64,000 nucleotides of DNA from the NCBI GenBank assembly GCA_008692225.1, contig VICG01000001.1, positions 2,705,501-2,769,500 on the forward strand, written 5' to 3'. The position numbers and the translations under genes were made by a program. Source of the DNA: Monilinia fructicola. Its lineage: Eukaryota > Ascomycota > Leotiomycetes > Helotiales > Sclerotiniaceae. The first letter of the stretch is position 1. Every line of letters begins with the position of its first letter. The notes under the pieces were generated by a model. The model searched no databases. It worked only from the letters and a program-made list of their open reading frames with translations, and was not told the origin of the DNA. Shown in pieces: positions 22,590-33,635 of the stretch.

Positions 22590-25254
22590 CTACCAATAAA
22601 TACCCCTCAGCATGTTCCAGCACCAAAGGGCAATGGGATCCTCATCATCTTTCAGGTCGCGAATCCAATCCAACATCAGTTCCACCGTATCCCCTATCTC
22701 CCTCTGATAACGCTCGCCACAAAACTTTTCACAAATCTCCTTCAACATAGTGTTATGCTTGGACAAATGCACGATGAGCAGGATGCCAAGGAAGATTTGG
22801 GACCAGGTGAAGAGGTAGGGGATTAGACGTTTGCAGCGGGATGGAGGGGACAGGAGGATTGGCCAGAGAAGGCAGGACTGTTGGGTGGTTTGGGTTAGTG
22901 AGGGATTGATGGTGACGGTGAAAGGGGGGGGCACATACGCATAAACATTCCGCAACGTTATGGGCATCCTCCCCGCGTGATCAACTCTGGAAAATGTAGA
23001 ACCTTGTACACAAAGGGTCGATAAGCCATGTACTTTGCGTAATAGTATCGAGTTCGCAATATCGCCACCTGTATATCATAAGCATAGGGATACCTAGTCG
23101 GTTCCTCGTCGAGATTAGTAGTGAAGAGAGCCGGGTTGGGACTCTGTGAAGTGAGATTGGGATCGATATTTCCCGGTTGCTGTTCGACGTTTTGTAAGCC
23201 GGGGAAACTCGTGGGGTTATCTTCAGGCCATTGTATTGCGCTGGGGAGGAGGCCACGCCATTGAATTAGCTGGGATGCGAGTTGTCGTACCCCCGCTGCG
23301 GATAAGAGGCTGAAAGCATTAGTGGAAGCGGAGTTAGCGCCCTGTTTGGACACTTTGGAGGAGAGGTTAGTTTCATTCATCATATTGAATACAGTTTACG
23401 ATACACATCCTTACTCTCTGAAATTCCATTTTGTATATGTACGCAAATTCGTCGCAATGCTAGTACGGAAGAATTATGCGCTTGCCAATGGGATTGCTGG
23501 TCTCCTTCAAAGTCATCTTCACAATACGTAGATTGGAAAAGTGGCAATGCAATTCGCTGCTCGAGATTCATCATTGAAGTGAGTGGTAAGTCCATATCGA
23601 GGTGCATGGTTCTTTTTACCTCTTAGCATGAATGAACAGTATCTGAAGGATTGTTGTGTGGATTACTTACGTCTCCATAGTGGCACAATGCCAGTACGCA
23701 CGTTTGATCAGATCGCCCTCGCGGAGACTCCCAGTCAATGTTTTCCCTATAATTCCATCAGAGCGTACTGAAAAAGACGGAAAGAAAATGTGCTGACGAT
23801 GTTATAAGTATGTTACATGCTGATGACGCAGAAACCATCGCTCTCCAAAATTCCTGCCATCACATCAATTGCCACTCCTAAAAACTTTGAATCTACTTGA
23901 TAATTACCATATGACGTGAACAGGATTGGTAGTATAGCCTGGATGGAGAATATCGTTAGTCGAGTCCGACAGCTTTGAATATGAAATTGATTGATACGTA
24001 CGCCGTCAGACTAAACATCTGCACGTTCTCAAGACTGCACTCTGTGAAGACACAGCCGATTCTTTTCATCGCTTCGTTGAAAAAGGCCAAGCCTGGGGGT
24101 CTAGATGACCCTGATCCACCCCTGATACCACTAGGTCGGCCTCGGTAAATATCAACCGGATTACCACGAGCACCTTCATATGCCACATCTCCAAGAGCGA
24201 ATATTAGTAATGCAATAACAGATTCCATATCTCCATCGAAACCTTCAGATATGACTTTTGTAAGGGTATCAGAGAGAAAGTTTTGTCTATCCATGAAGGG
24301 GTACAGGAAATTGAATGTATCAAAATAGGACGTTGCCAATTGATGCATGGTTTCCCGTGTGAGCCCGGGAAATGTTAATCGCGAGCCTCCAACAACCCTA
24401 CTTGCCAGTGATTGCATGCCCACAAAGGGTTTTTGTCTTGTAGATCTAGATTTAAGGATAATGGAGGTCTTGTAGCCTGCATTCGCACTAGGAACACTGA
24501 TCCCTTTTCCAAAACTTTCACGTCACTAATGTTTGATGGTACGGCTTGTAATAGAAGTTGTTGTACAGCAGGCCATATCAAAATCTTATGAGACGCAGTA
24601 GAATGGAAATAGGTGACATCTGTGTTCATTCGATTAGTGCTGGCTTCGGGTGAACGTGAGAAGGAGATTGGAAATGTCACTCCGTCACTTTCGAATTCAG
24701 AGGGCTCGGTAAACGATGGCTCTTGAGTCGGTAACGCCTGGTTTAGCCCAGACTCCGAGGCACCTCCCGCGACTCGATGAGGTAGCTGCTCGAGTTTAAT
24801 TTCTATGTTCTTCACTCGATCCAGAATTTCAACCATAGTTTTATCTTTCCTATGATGACACTTTCAGTCAAGATCAAAGCAGGTAGGAATAGCAGAATCG
24901 TCTCTCAAATCCTTTCACAATATGTGATCTGAAAAATGCCTCGTGGCACTTACTTTGTCGGCACGGGCTCCCTATAGTTGCATTCTATCTTCAACCGCGT
25001 GCAAAGCCCACATTTCGGTCGCTTCTCATCACACCTCTGCTTTCGTTGTCGACAAACATCACAGGCCTTCAAAAGGTAAATGTCAGCCCTTCTTCACAGT
25101 AGTACGAAATGATCTTGACGGATTAGCTTGAGAAGGGGGAATGAAAAGAGTGGGTAGAGAAAGATGACCACCAACCTGACTCGCGATCGGTCCACGATCC
25201 TTCCGCGTCGGACCAGTTGCAGAATTAGAAACTGGATGCCGAGTCGGGATTCAT
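22590..25254 (-). CDS. Zn2Cys6 fungal transcription factor, three one-base frameshifts
   Basis: The DNA-binding domain is in exon 2 (24954-25066): ACDVCRQRKQRCDEKRPKC followed by GLCTRLKIEC, a full six-cysteine binuclear zinc cluster. A fungal-specific transcription-factor middle region follows, with blocks NFLYPFMDRQNFL, DLIKRAYWHCATMET, MDLPLTSM, LIPYLFTWSQIFLGILL and a WCWNMLRGIYW end. It is a nuclear regulator whose targets are unknown. Exon 1 (25176-25254) reads MNPDSASS and then needs one T fewer in the run at 25229-25231. A further A is missing in the run at 24430-24434, and one G is extra in the run at 22971-22974. Each correction restores exon phase. One intron is 62 nt with a CTAAC branch site and an AAAG acceptor. 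Splicing between about 23640 and 23940 is not resolved. It converges on the dienoyl-CoA reductase; regulation of that gene would be speculation. Confidence 0.8.
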
Positions 25255-25867
25255 GGCACACAAAATGTACCGCAGCAAGGAAAATGGTTTGTATCGAATA
25301 TTTCCAGCAGATGTCTCACTAGATCCATTTCACGATTGTGTCGCATTCGTATTCCTCGTCAGTTCGGCCGGCTTCAATAGCATTGGAACGATACTGTGAT
25401 GCGGTTGTCTTGTATTTCCTTGTATCAAGTATTATTTAGACATCTTTTTCTAGATTGCACTTGATGTTGCTGTCGCCGTCGCTGTCGCTGTCGTCGTTTT
25501 GAGCGGATAGAGATGAAGTGAGATAGGTTCGAAAACAATAACGCTTTGATCAGTGGCAAACTTTTGTGCGAAATTTAATAAATATTTTTTCCCCCAAAAG
25601 AGATGCAGCGATGATATTCCAAGACTAGCGACGACTTCTATCAATTACATGGCAAGAATGGCATTTTCCGAGCTGTATATATTTGAGGATTTTAAGGGTT
25701 GCTCATAAATCAGATGGAAAGGTCAAGCTTCAGGATTTGTGGAGATACCTCCGATCAATATGGAATTTTGGGTTAGCCGGTAGGGAAGTCCGCCCTCCGA
25801 TATGACTTTTATTAATTGCCATCTTTGGGGTTTGATCCAATGAAAGCAAATGAATGAATGCTTGAAT

Positions 25868-25938
25868 GATTGATTGGTTGGTTGGTTGGTTGATTGACTG
25901 ACTGACTGACTGATTGATTGATTGATTGATTGATTGAT
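25868..25938. repeat. (GATT/GGTT/GACT)n tetranucleotide repeat
   Basis: About seventeen tetramers changing from GATT to GGTT to GACT and back to GATT, indicating point variation spreading by slippage. Confidence 0.85.
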
Positions 25939-26356
25939 ACAAAGGTTGTTTCTTCATGTTCGTATGAAAGATTACCTCAACAGTCATGGCAAGCTAGCTA
26001 CACATGAATAGTCATGAATAGAAATGGAAAGTCATGAATCGAAATGGAAAGGAGGAAATAGAAACAGAAATAGGAAATACTATTTTTAGAGAGGGAGGAG
26101 GGATGAGGGATGACAGCGCGTCGTTTGCACACAACATATGTACAGTAAGTCTCTTCCGCAGATGCCTACTAGGTAGGTAATACATGTTATTCCCAAAGAG
26201 GTATCGAAAGCAACCTTGGAAGCCTTTAGTTCTATCTTGGGGGCCAAGGTGGAGGTTATAAGTATGCAAGAATGCAAGAATGCAAGAATGTTTTGGATAT
26301 GTTTCTTGCTCATGTCGAAATCCAAAAGCTTCTCTCGCAAAAGACCTCTCTGGCGC

Positions 26357-26380
26357 CTCTCTCTCTCTCTCTCTCTCTCT
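26357..26380. repeat. (CT)n microsatellite
   Basis: Twelve CT dinucleotides in a row. The (RE)n open frame on the other strand is an artefact. Confidence 0.85.
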
Positions 26381-26489
26381 ACGACGCAGGTAGGTATCGA
26401 GAAGAGACAAACGAAAGGGAGGGGGCAAAAGGGAGAGGCAATCAATGAGTAAGAGTAGATCAAGGTAACGTCCCAACGTATCTGTTGAT

Positions 26490-26533
26490 CATGTAATTGT
26501 AATTGTAATTGTAATTATAATTGTAATTATAAA
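26490..26533. repeat. (TAATTG)n hexanucleotide repeat
   Basis: Six to seven copies of TAATTG/TAATTA. Confidence 0.8.
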
Positions 26534-26559
26534 ATATGATGGAATGGATGCTGCAGATA

Positions 26560-27480
26560 GAGAGATTGAATAAATCTTTGGATCATCAATAAAGAACTTC
26601 TTAATTATATGACGAGAAAATAAAATATCGGTGACATCATACGGTTTGTTAGACGAAATACAAAGAAAGCTTGTCTGTCCAATGAAAAAACTTGATTTTG
26701 AATGAATTACTGTATCTACTTATGATCAATATCTAATTCCAAGGTTTCAAGGTTACTTATGAATGTGGTATACATATTGGAATAGTCAATTAGTTAGTAA
26801 TAATTATTAATTAGTTCATGAGAAGATAAAGATAATAATAATATTTTAAATTTAACTATATTTACTTCTTCTTAATTATTAAAGTAATATATATATATAT
26901 TATAATCAATAATCATCTTAATATCTAATTAAGTAAAATTATTTACTTACGATTAATATTTATTTAAATTTATATTAGAATACTCTAGGCTTCTTTTAAT
27001 CAATTAGTTAATTTTAACTATTATAACTATTTAATAAATAATAATAATAATAATATTCGAATTATGTTTTTATAATATTTATTATCTTTTTTTACTATCT
27101 ACTTAGTATTGTTTTAAATCTATACTAAAATAGAAATTAATAAAATAGTATATTTTTTAAATTCTTTTTTATATATTATAAAACTTCGATTTTTAAGAAT
27201 TTAAATATACCAAATCGTTTATTTTTTAATTTAATAATATGATTAAAGTATTATTTATAATTTTTAATAGATTCGTTGATTTGTTCTTAATTTTTTTAAA
27301 ATAAATTCCGTTTTCAGTTAATTCTTATTCCGGCATAGATCCAAAACAACTTAGAATACTAAGTACTCGAGTAAATAATGAATATTATAATTATTATCTT
27401 TATAATTAATCGAATTCCTCGAGTAGAACCCTTTTAAATAACTTGATTCATAATACACGGTAAAATAGCATCATACAAGA
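26560..27480. repeat. AT-rich block, probably decayed repeat DNA
   Basis: Long stretches with few G or C and no open frames. It is sharply different from the flanking DNA, as expected for transposon copies mutated by RIP. The origin is inferred from composition only. Confidence 0.6.
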
Positions 27481-27607
27481 ATGATAGATGAGAGTAAAAT
27501 TAACTCTTGCGAGAGTGAGATACCTAGAACTGGTATTTCTCATGAAAGTTGAAATGGTTGGATCGAGGTTATTTTGGTTGATTAGCACTTCCAACAGCTA
27601 CCTACCT

Positions 27608-27645
27608 GTGTGTCTGCCTGTCTGTCTGCCTGTCTGTCTATCTGT
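27608..27645. repeat. (CTGT/CTGC)n repeat
   Basis: About nine tetramers CTGT, CTGC and CTAT. Confidence 0.75.
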
Positions 27646-29375
27646 ACATCAATACTGATATCCTTTTTCTGTTCAATATAATCAGTTCTTTGAATGAAAG
27701 GAAGACCGAAGAAAAATGTTTCAACATTAGAAAGAAGCCCCTTCATTAATATCAGCTACCGAAGGCGAATATCTACTGTAACCTACCTACCTAGAACTTA
27801 CTTGATCACCTGATTGTGATTACGATGAACTGATGAACTGGTGGTTCGATAAGTCGATGGGGCCCATGACGAAAAAGGAAACTTATTATTCTAAAAAAAA
27901 CCAGCCCAGGCCACGAGTTACACAGCATATCTGCACTTAATTACATATACATGTGCCAAAAACAACTTTAATAGTCGCTTTCGCCCCGCATCTGACTTCA
28001 CTCATTCTCACACCTTCATATCCAATTCATTTGCCCCTCTGTCGACATGCAGAACGCTGATGGACATCTCTTGTATAACTCTGGAGACACCTCCGTCGCC
28101 GCCTCCCCCTTCGTCTCGAGCATAATCATTGGCTTGCCACGCTCATCACGGGTATAGGAGCGAGAATTCTCTGTGTTGGATATATTATGTTTGCATATTC
28201 ATGTTGTGTCAAACAGACTTTCATACTATGTTCTTCATGGTCTTTTTTCATTGGATCGAGCGCTAGGTATCGCCCGGAGATACCTCCTCCTTTTCTCTTT
28301 GCTCTTCGCCTTCCTGTAGGTTTTTTTACCTAATAATGGAACTCACCGCAATAGAGGCGTCCAGAGTCTGAAGAGCACCCGGCTCCAGGCTCCTTGGCAA
28401 CATGATGATTTTGGGATCATATTAGTGTTCTTGGTCTTGAATCATACTCTGGCTAGACATAATAAGTAGTCTCTATCTTGGACTGGAAATTGTATCTGAA
28501 GTGCACCTTTTTCACGATGTTTTTTCTTTTTCCTTTTTTCCATCATCTCTTCATTTCGTCACACCTAGTCTCCTCATAAATTTTTTTCGGTTCTCTGTGT
28601 TTCCATTTCGTCTGGTAATGCGAGTGCAACTTCGGTACGGAGTGACCGAACGGCATCTCAGCGCCGACTCCATTCCTCGTATGGACTTTCCTCTCCCGAA
28701 TCACAATCTCAGAATACGTCCCCTGTGCGTGGTGTCAATACTGAAAGAATGATATATTGCCGGCAGTCTGTCAAACCTCAGCTTGTTTCTGAAGATTTTG
28801 AAGGAATTTCCAACCGTGGTCTTCGATGTTCGATCAGTTATGACGGCGCGTCAACGTCAGCTTGTCAGACCTTGGCTTCACAAACTCTTGATGTATGAGA
28901 TCGATCCAAGCGGTATTCTTAGATTGCAACAGGCAAAACTGATGGGTCAAGTGGTTCAGCGGATGAAATTATACGCCCCTCATAAGATGACATATCGTGT
29001 TGGCATTTCATCACATTGCCTCAAGCCCACTGGGCAGCTTGTTCAAAGAGGCATTGGTCAATAATCGAGTGCGCAACCATCTGAAACGTTCTCCATGGCA
29101 GCACCAGATCGCCGGTACGAGTTCATCGACTCAATGTTACCCAATCCCACAACGGCGGAACCCTTTTATCTTCCAGAAAAGCATCGGGGATGTCTTTGGG
29201 GTCCAATTATTGGTTGCCATTATTTCTCCGTTGGGCATACAGAGATCTTGCAGTGTAGCCTCCCTTTTCCTCGTGGAATTCACCATCATCGGTGACCCAG
29301 CTTTGCCCAGACTCATGGGAGCTGGACGATGGAAATATCGATTTCACTCATCCCGCAACCGAAATTGAAAACACA

Positions 29376-29383
29376 TATATAAG
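29376..29383 (+). promoter_or_regulatory. TATA box of the small secreted protein gene
   Basis: TATATAAG lies about 110 bases before the ATG at 29493 and is followed by a C/A-rich leader, a typical strong fungal promoter layout. Confidence 0.45.
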
Positions 29384-29492
29384 AAGGCACCATCTACGGC
29401 ATTCCCCAATCAATCTCTACAACATTTAAATCCCTCTAGAACTACAGACACCAAATTTCCACTGCATATCACAAAAATTCCATCCCCTTAGA

Positions 29493-29873
29493 ATGCATTT
29501 CCAAAAATTCATCCTCACGGCCATGATCCTCCCCCTCGCCATCGCGGCTCCCATCGCCGTGAGCCCTCCTTCCACATTTGCCCCACTATATAAATACTAA
29601 CATCGTGCCCAAAGACCACAGTCGACAATGAAGTCAACAAGTCTACCAGCACGCTAGAAAAATCCGATGCAAGTCCAAGCTCCCCAACTCGCACCATTCA
29701 CTGAAGCCTACCCACGCCAAATATTCCCACTAACATGATAAAAGCAGCAGAGAACCGCACACACATCAGTGCTTCGCGCAGGTCCGTTCTTGTGGAATGT
29801 TCTGGACCCCTTTAATCTAGGACCTGTTATCGATGGACTCAATGCTGCGATTGTAGGAGCGGGGCTAAAGTAA
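29493..29873 (+). CDS. Small secreted protein of 81 residues, one GC-AG intron
   Basis: Three exons, 29493-29558, 29615-29668 and 29748-29873, total 246 nt in phase. Residues 1-19 form a clear signal peptide (MHFQKFILTAMILPLAIAA). The first intron (56 nt) has GTGAGC and a perfect TACTAAC branch site. The second (79 nt) starts GCAAGT, the standard GC-type donor, has a CTAAC branch site and ends GCAG. With GT donors only, no phase-consistent model exists, which is why a plain frame scan misses this gene. The mature part begins with an Asp/Glu/Lys/Ser-rich region and ends in a hydrophobic, glycine-bearing segment (WNVLDPFNLGPVIDGLNAA). No cysteines. Function unknown; it could be a secreted peptide or effector-like protein. 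Confidence 0.55.
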
Positions 29874-30889
29874 AGCCGAGCGCTGGAAATGCGCTCTCGT
29901 GATTGAGACGAGGTGGAGGGACGGCGCATACGCGAAAGGAAATGGAGATATCTTCCTGGGGATACCTGGACGGAGGAATTAGATTCGAATTTTGAATAGC
30001 CGAGAGTATTTGCATGCTTATTTCGTTCTTTCAATTCCATCGGTAGCAGTGTTCTTTGCTAGTGGACTTGGTATCATCTATTGTGGCATTCCTCATCTCG
30101 GTCGTGTGATGTCGAACAATTCAAGTTTTGGGCTGCGTCGTTTCATTTGCAAGAATCGACATCCAGTTGTGATGGTAAAAATCGACTATTCCAAAAAACA
30201 AAAAAAAAACTGTGCATCTCCTCTTACCCACCACCACACCATCCCTCAAGCACTTTACTCCCCCCCCCCTCCCCCCAAAAAGAACACCTCGCAGCATATA
30301 AAAGCACAACATGGAATTTCCATCCCTACAGTGCGGAAATGGCAACGGTAACAGGAATCCGCACATCTTGTGGTATTTCAGCGCGGGGTTGGATGAGCAG
30401 ACGGGCCATTCCTGACGTCAAGTGTGTCCTCGCCGCTTGTGCCGTGAGGCGATTTTTGTTCAAGGAGTCGGGATGATGGGATGCATGGCGGGTGATGATG
30501 GACTATAGACTATACGGATGGGAATTGTGGGATTTGGGGGTGGCTGAAGGTTTTGCTGGGTGATGTTGGGATGTATGGTGATTTTGTGTTTGGATGTCTT
30601 GTTTGATGGTAGTCGGGTGGGATGGCGGTGTGCGGACGTGATGGGATCGATGGTTTGCTCTTCAAGTATTGTGTTGTATGGTATAGTGTATCGATCATGG
30701 TCGGGAATGGATCGGCAAATAAACAGTCAGGATGTAGGGGGGTTGATACTTGATATGAATGGTCAATTCAAAGTTCAGGTTATCTTACAAGTTCAAGGCG
30801 TAATCAAGGCGTAATCAAGGCTGGATCTCAGCAATACTTATTCTCGTTCCATAGCAACTTGCATAGTACGTCCCCCATCTTTATATGCA
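29874..30889. other. Intergenic, about 1 kb
   Basis: Contains an A-rich and C-rich stretch near 30190-30285 and T/G-rich DNA from 30480 to 30700. Short frames on both strands have no domain. No gene called. Confidence 0.45.
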
Positions 30890-32368
30890 TTACCATTGCT
30901 CATCATCCTCAATATCTCTCAACGTATCCTCCAATCCCTTAACCAAATGTAAGAGCTGTCGATCCAGGCCCGTTCCAGCCAGCATCGTGATACCAAATGG
31001 TAGTCTTGCAACAACGCCACCATCTACGGATTCATATGTCCCACACGGAACCGCCAGGGCAACCAGATCCAAAACATTAGCAAAATGGGCAAAGGCACCT
31101 AGCTTTCCATTAATACCAATCGGATCCTTGGAGACTTCGTCAATAGTGGGGTGAAAAGGGGTGGTAGGAACAACCATGACAGTTAGTGCACCATCCTCAT
31201 TGTCGATTGTGAGAATATCTTCAACCATTCTTTTATACTTTGCTTGTTTATGCAAGTCATTAAATACATCAATAGCAGTACTGTGGCGCGCGAGTGCACC
31301 TTCAAACACCGAGCGGATGACTGGGTGGAGTAATTCCTTATTATTGTCAAACCAGCCCTCTGGGAGAGTAGTAAGTCTCTCTAGAACGAAAGTGCCGCCA
31401 TAGAGAAGCTCATTGGCGGATGCAAATGGTGTCCAATCCAAGTCAACTCGTTGGCCACCCGATGATTCCAGAGCGGCCACTACGTGATCAAATTGCTTGC
31501 GATACATTGGCGTACAGACTCCGAGTGCAGAGTCTGGTGGTGTGCCAAACTTAAATCTGGATCTGGTATCTGTGGATAAGATCTGCGATGAAAGATGGAA
31601 TGGTGGGGGTTTGGAAAAGTAGTCATTTTTATCGAAACCTTCGCATACCTTCCAAACCGTTTCCGTGTCTTCTGTGGTGAGACCTAGAAAAGACACACAG
31701 TCTTGATGAAGGCAAGCTGGGGCAACTCCTTGAGCCGAAACAGTTCCTTTGGTAGGTTTAAACCCCAACAGACCGTTGAACATTGCCGGAACCCGAATTG
31801 AGCCTGCTGTATCGCTACCCAGAGAAAATGAAACTAATCCTTTGCTAACACTTACCGCACTGCCACTACTTGACCCGCCAACTACATGGGATTGGCTGAA
31901 TGTTGAGTGCAGTGTACCATAGGGAGATCTGCAGCCTGTCATCCCAGTTGCCAATTGCTCCATGTTTGTTTTGCCTATGAAAATAGCACCAGCATCGAGA
32001 CATCGTTGGAATACTAGGGCTGAAGAAGTAGGAGTAAATGCGAGCGCTGGACATCCGATCGTAGTGGGAACTCCCTTCACGTCGAAGCTATCCTTGACAC
32101 TGAAAGGCACACCCCACAATGGTGGCCTCCCTGATTTTTTCGGCCAGCGTCTGTACAGCTCGTTGGCTGCTGACATAACATTGTCGATGGACTCAAGATG
32201 AATCCATAGAGATGGCTGCACCTCTTTATATGCTTCAATACGATCATAAATAGCTTCCACTACGAGCTGAGGTGTAATACCGGCCTCGTAGTCAAGGGTA
32301 AGATTGGTTATATCGAGACTGGAATCCCATCGATCCATCACTTCTTCCGTGTCCCACTTTCGTGTCAT
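30890..32368 (-). CDS. Amidase-signature enzyme, allophanate-hydrolase-like
   Basis: A single 492-residue exon on the minus strand. It has the amidase-signature Ser-cisSer-Lys triad: Lys near residue 92 in VPFSVKDSF, cis-Ser near 166 in GGSSSGSA, and the nucleophile Ser near 190 in SDTAGSIRVP. The N-terminal DYEAG-TP pattern and the overall sequence resemble the amidase domain of allophanate hydrolases, which act after urea carboxylase in urea use. The carboxylase part of fungal Dur1,2 is absent, so the natural substrate may differ. The start at 32368 is the first ATG; the open frame continues upstream only through a TTG codon, so a 5' exon is possible but not needed. No signal peptide, so probably cytosolic. 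The long uninterrupted frame contrasts with the broken genes nearby. Confidence 0.85.
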   Translation of the reverse strand: MTRKWDTEEVMDRWDSSLDITNLTLDYEAGITPQLVVEAIYDRIEAYKEVQPSLWIHLESIDNVMSAANELYRRWPKKSGRPPLWGVPFSVKDSFDVKGVPTTIGCPALAFTPTSSALVFQRCLDAGAIFIGKTNMEQLATGMTGCRSPYGTLHSTFSQSHVVGGSSSGSAVSVSKGLVSFSLGSDTAGSIRVPAMFNGLLGFKPTKGTVSAQGVAPACLHQDCVSFLGLTTEDTETVWKVCEGFDKNDYFSKPPPFHLSSQILSTDTRSRFKFGTPPDSALGVCTPMYRKQFDHVVAALESSGGQRVDLDWTPFASANELLYGGTFVLERLTTLPEGWFDNNKELLHPVIRSVFEGALARHSTAIDVFNDLHKQAKYKRMVEDILTIDNEDGALTVMVVPTTPFHPTIDEVSKDPIGINGKLGAFAHFANVLDLVALAVPCGTYESVDGGVVARLPFGITMLAGTGLDRQLLHLVKGLEDTLRDIEDDEQW

Positions 32369-33635
32369 GTATAGCAATTTTGAAGGTGTTTTGATTGATA
32401 TTGTAAGGTCACTCAACAAATCTCGTTGAAGGTTGTCAAAACTTCAGCACAATTAGAATACAAAGACTGATAGATATAACGTACGTCTAAATGTTGTTGT
32501 CATGTTCTGTAATATTGAATCTTGGGAGTGAGTAAGAGTTCCCAAGCTAATATGAATGCTTATACGAAAAGCATGACCGGGGTGTACATAGCTAAATGTG
32601 GGTGGACGTATTCATAATAGAAATAACCTTCGGAAACCATAGAAAGCGTCTTTATTATTATATGAAATTTATTTGTTCAATGTTGCACTTTTACTAATTA
32701 GGTATATTTTTAATAGAATATTATTTGAATGTTTGGATATCAAATACTATCTATACTAATAATAAGAATATCATTTATAAGAACATTATTGAAGTCCACG
32801 GGTATTTAAAATATTATTTAATTATGATTACAGTAGTTAGTAAACTTGATTCCTTCACCGTATCTTGCACTTTTCTTCACTCATGCATCAACCTGAACCT
32901 TATTGAAGTCTCGTCCTCTCTCATACGGAGCAATTGGCCTTTTTTGATTCATGACACTCTTAATGTCGCCGTCCCTAGATCTACAGCATCTATCCCTCCC
33001 CACGCCCCTTCTCTCTCAACCAGCCATTCTCGTACTCGCACAGTACTAATGTTTGTTCTCAATCTGATATGCACATACTGATAAATTCCTACCCCTCTTC
33101 CCTCACCCCCGTCCCCTCTCTCCTCTCTCCTCTCTCAGATCCCTCCCTCTCTATGCCTCCCCAAGAATGTTGGAAAACACGTTAGGAAAACCGTTGCAGT
33201 ACATCATACATAGTCGAATTCCCTTTCCCAGCCAGCGCCATTCATTACACACACCCGGACGCAATTTGAATTTGCATTTGAATTCCAATGACATAATTGG
33301 GAATTGTGTATGGCTTGTGTGGCTTATGTAATCAATATCTAAAGCTGGCTGTGCAACCCAGAACCATCTACACAAAGCCACAAACGCCTCAGTGACGTAC
33401 GCTCCTACCCCTCTTATTTTTGATCAATGATGATGATCTGCCCACTTTTGTCGCTGCTTTCCCTTTCCGTTGCATACTACAAATACAATCAAAGGGCCAC
33501 GAAACAATTCAGAGAAAAAATAAAAGCCTCAACCTTTTACATCTAACAACAAGATACAATCTCTTTCTTCTACAACAACAACTACTACTACTACTACTTC
33601 AAACAAATAAACAAGTATACAAACGCCTCATCATC
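32369..33635. promoter_or_regulatory. Divergent intergenic region, amidase / Vip1-like gene
   Basis: The amidase and the RRM gene point away from each other over about 1.27 kb. 32640-32860 is AT-rich. 33080-33160 is a pyrimidine-rich CTCTCC stretch. Directly before the RRM start lies a CAACAACAAC-TACTACTAC leader near 33573-33600, probably 5' UTR. Confidence 0.45.

Larger units (their letters stand above)
25255..29375. other. 4.1 kb gene-poor region with microsatellites and an AT-rich block
   Basis: Contains tetranucleotide, (CT)n, (TAATTG)n and CTGT repeats and a nearly 900-base AT-rich block. Open frames at 28501-29368 do not chain into a protein with any recognisable domain. I call no gene. 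Confidence 0.45.

Noticed and set aside
26012..26476. Minus-strand open frames with (RE)n
   Set aside because: Arise from the (CT)n microsatellite.
28501..29368. Several plus-strand open frames before the small secreted gene
   Set aside because: They do not join through plausible introns and match nothing I recognise.
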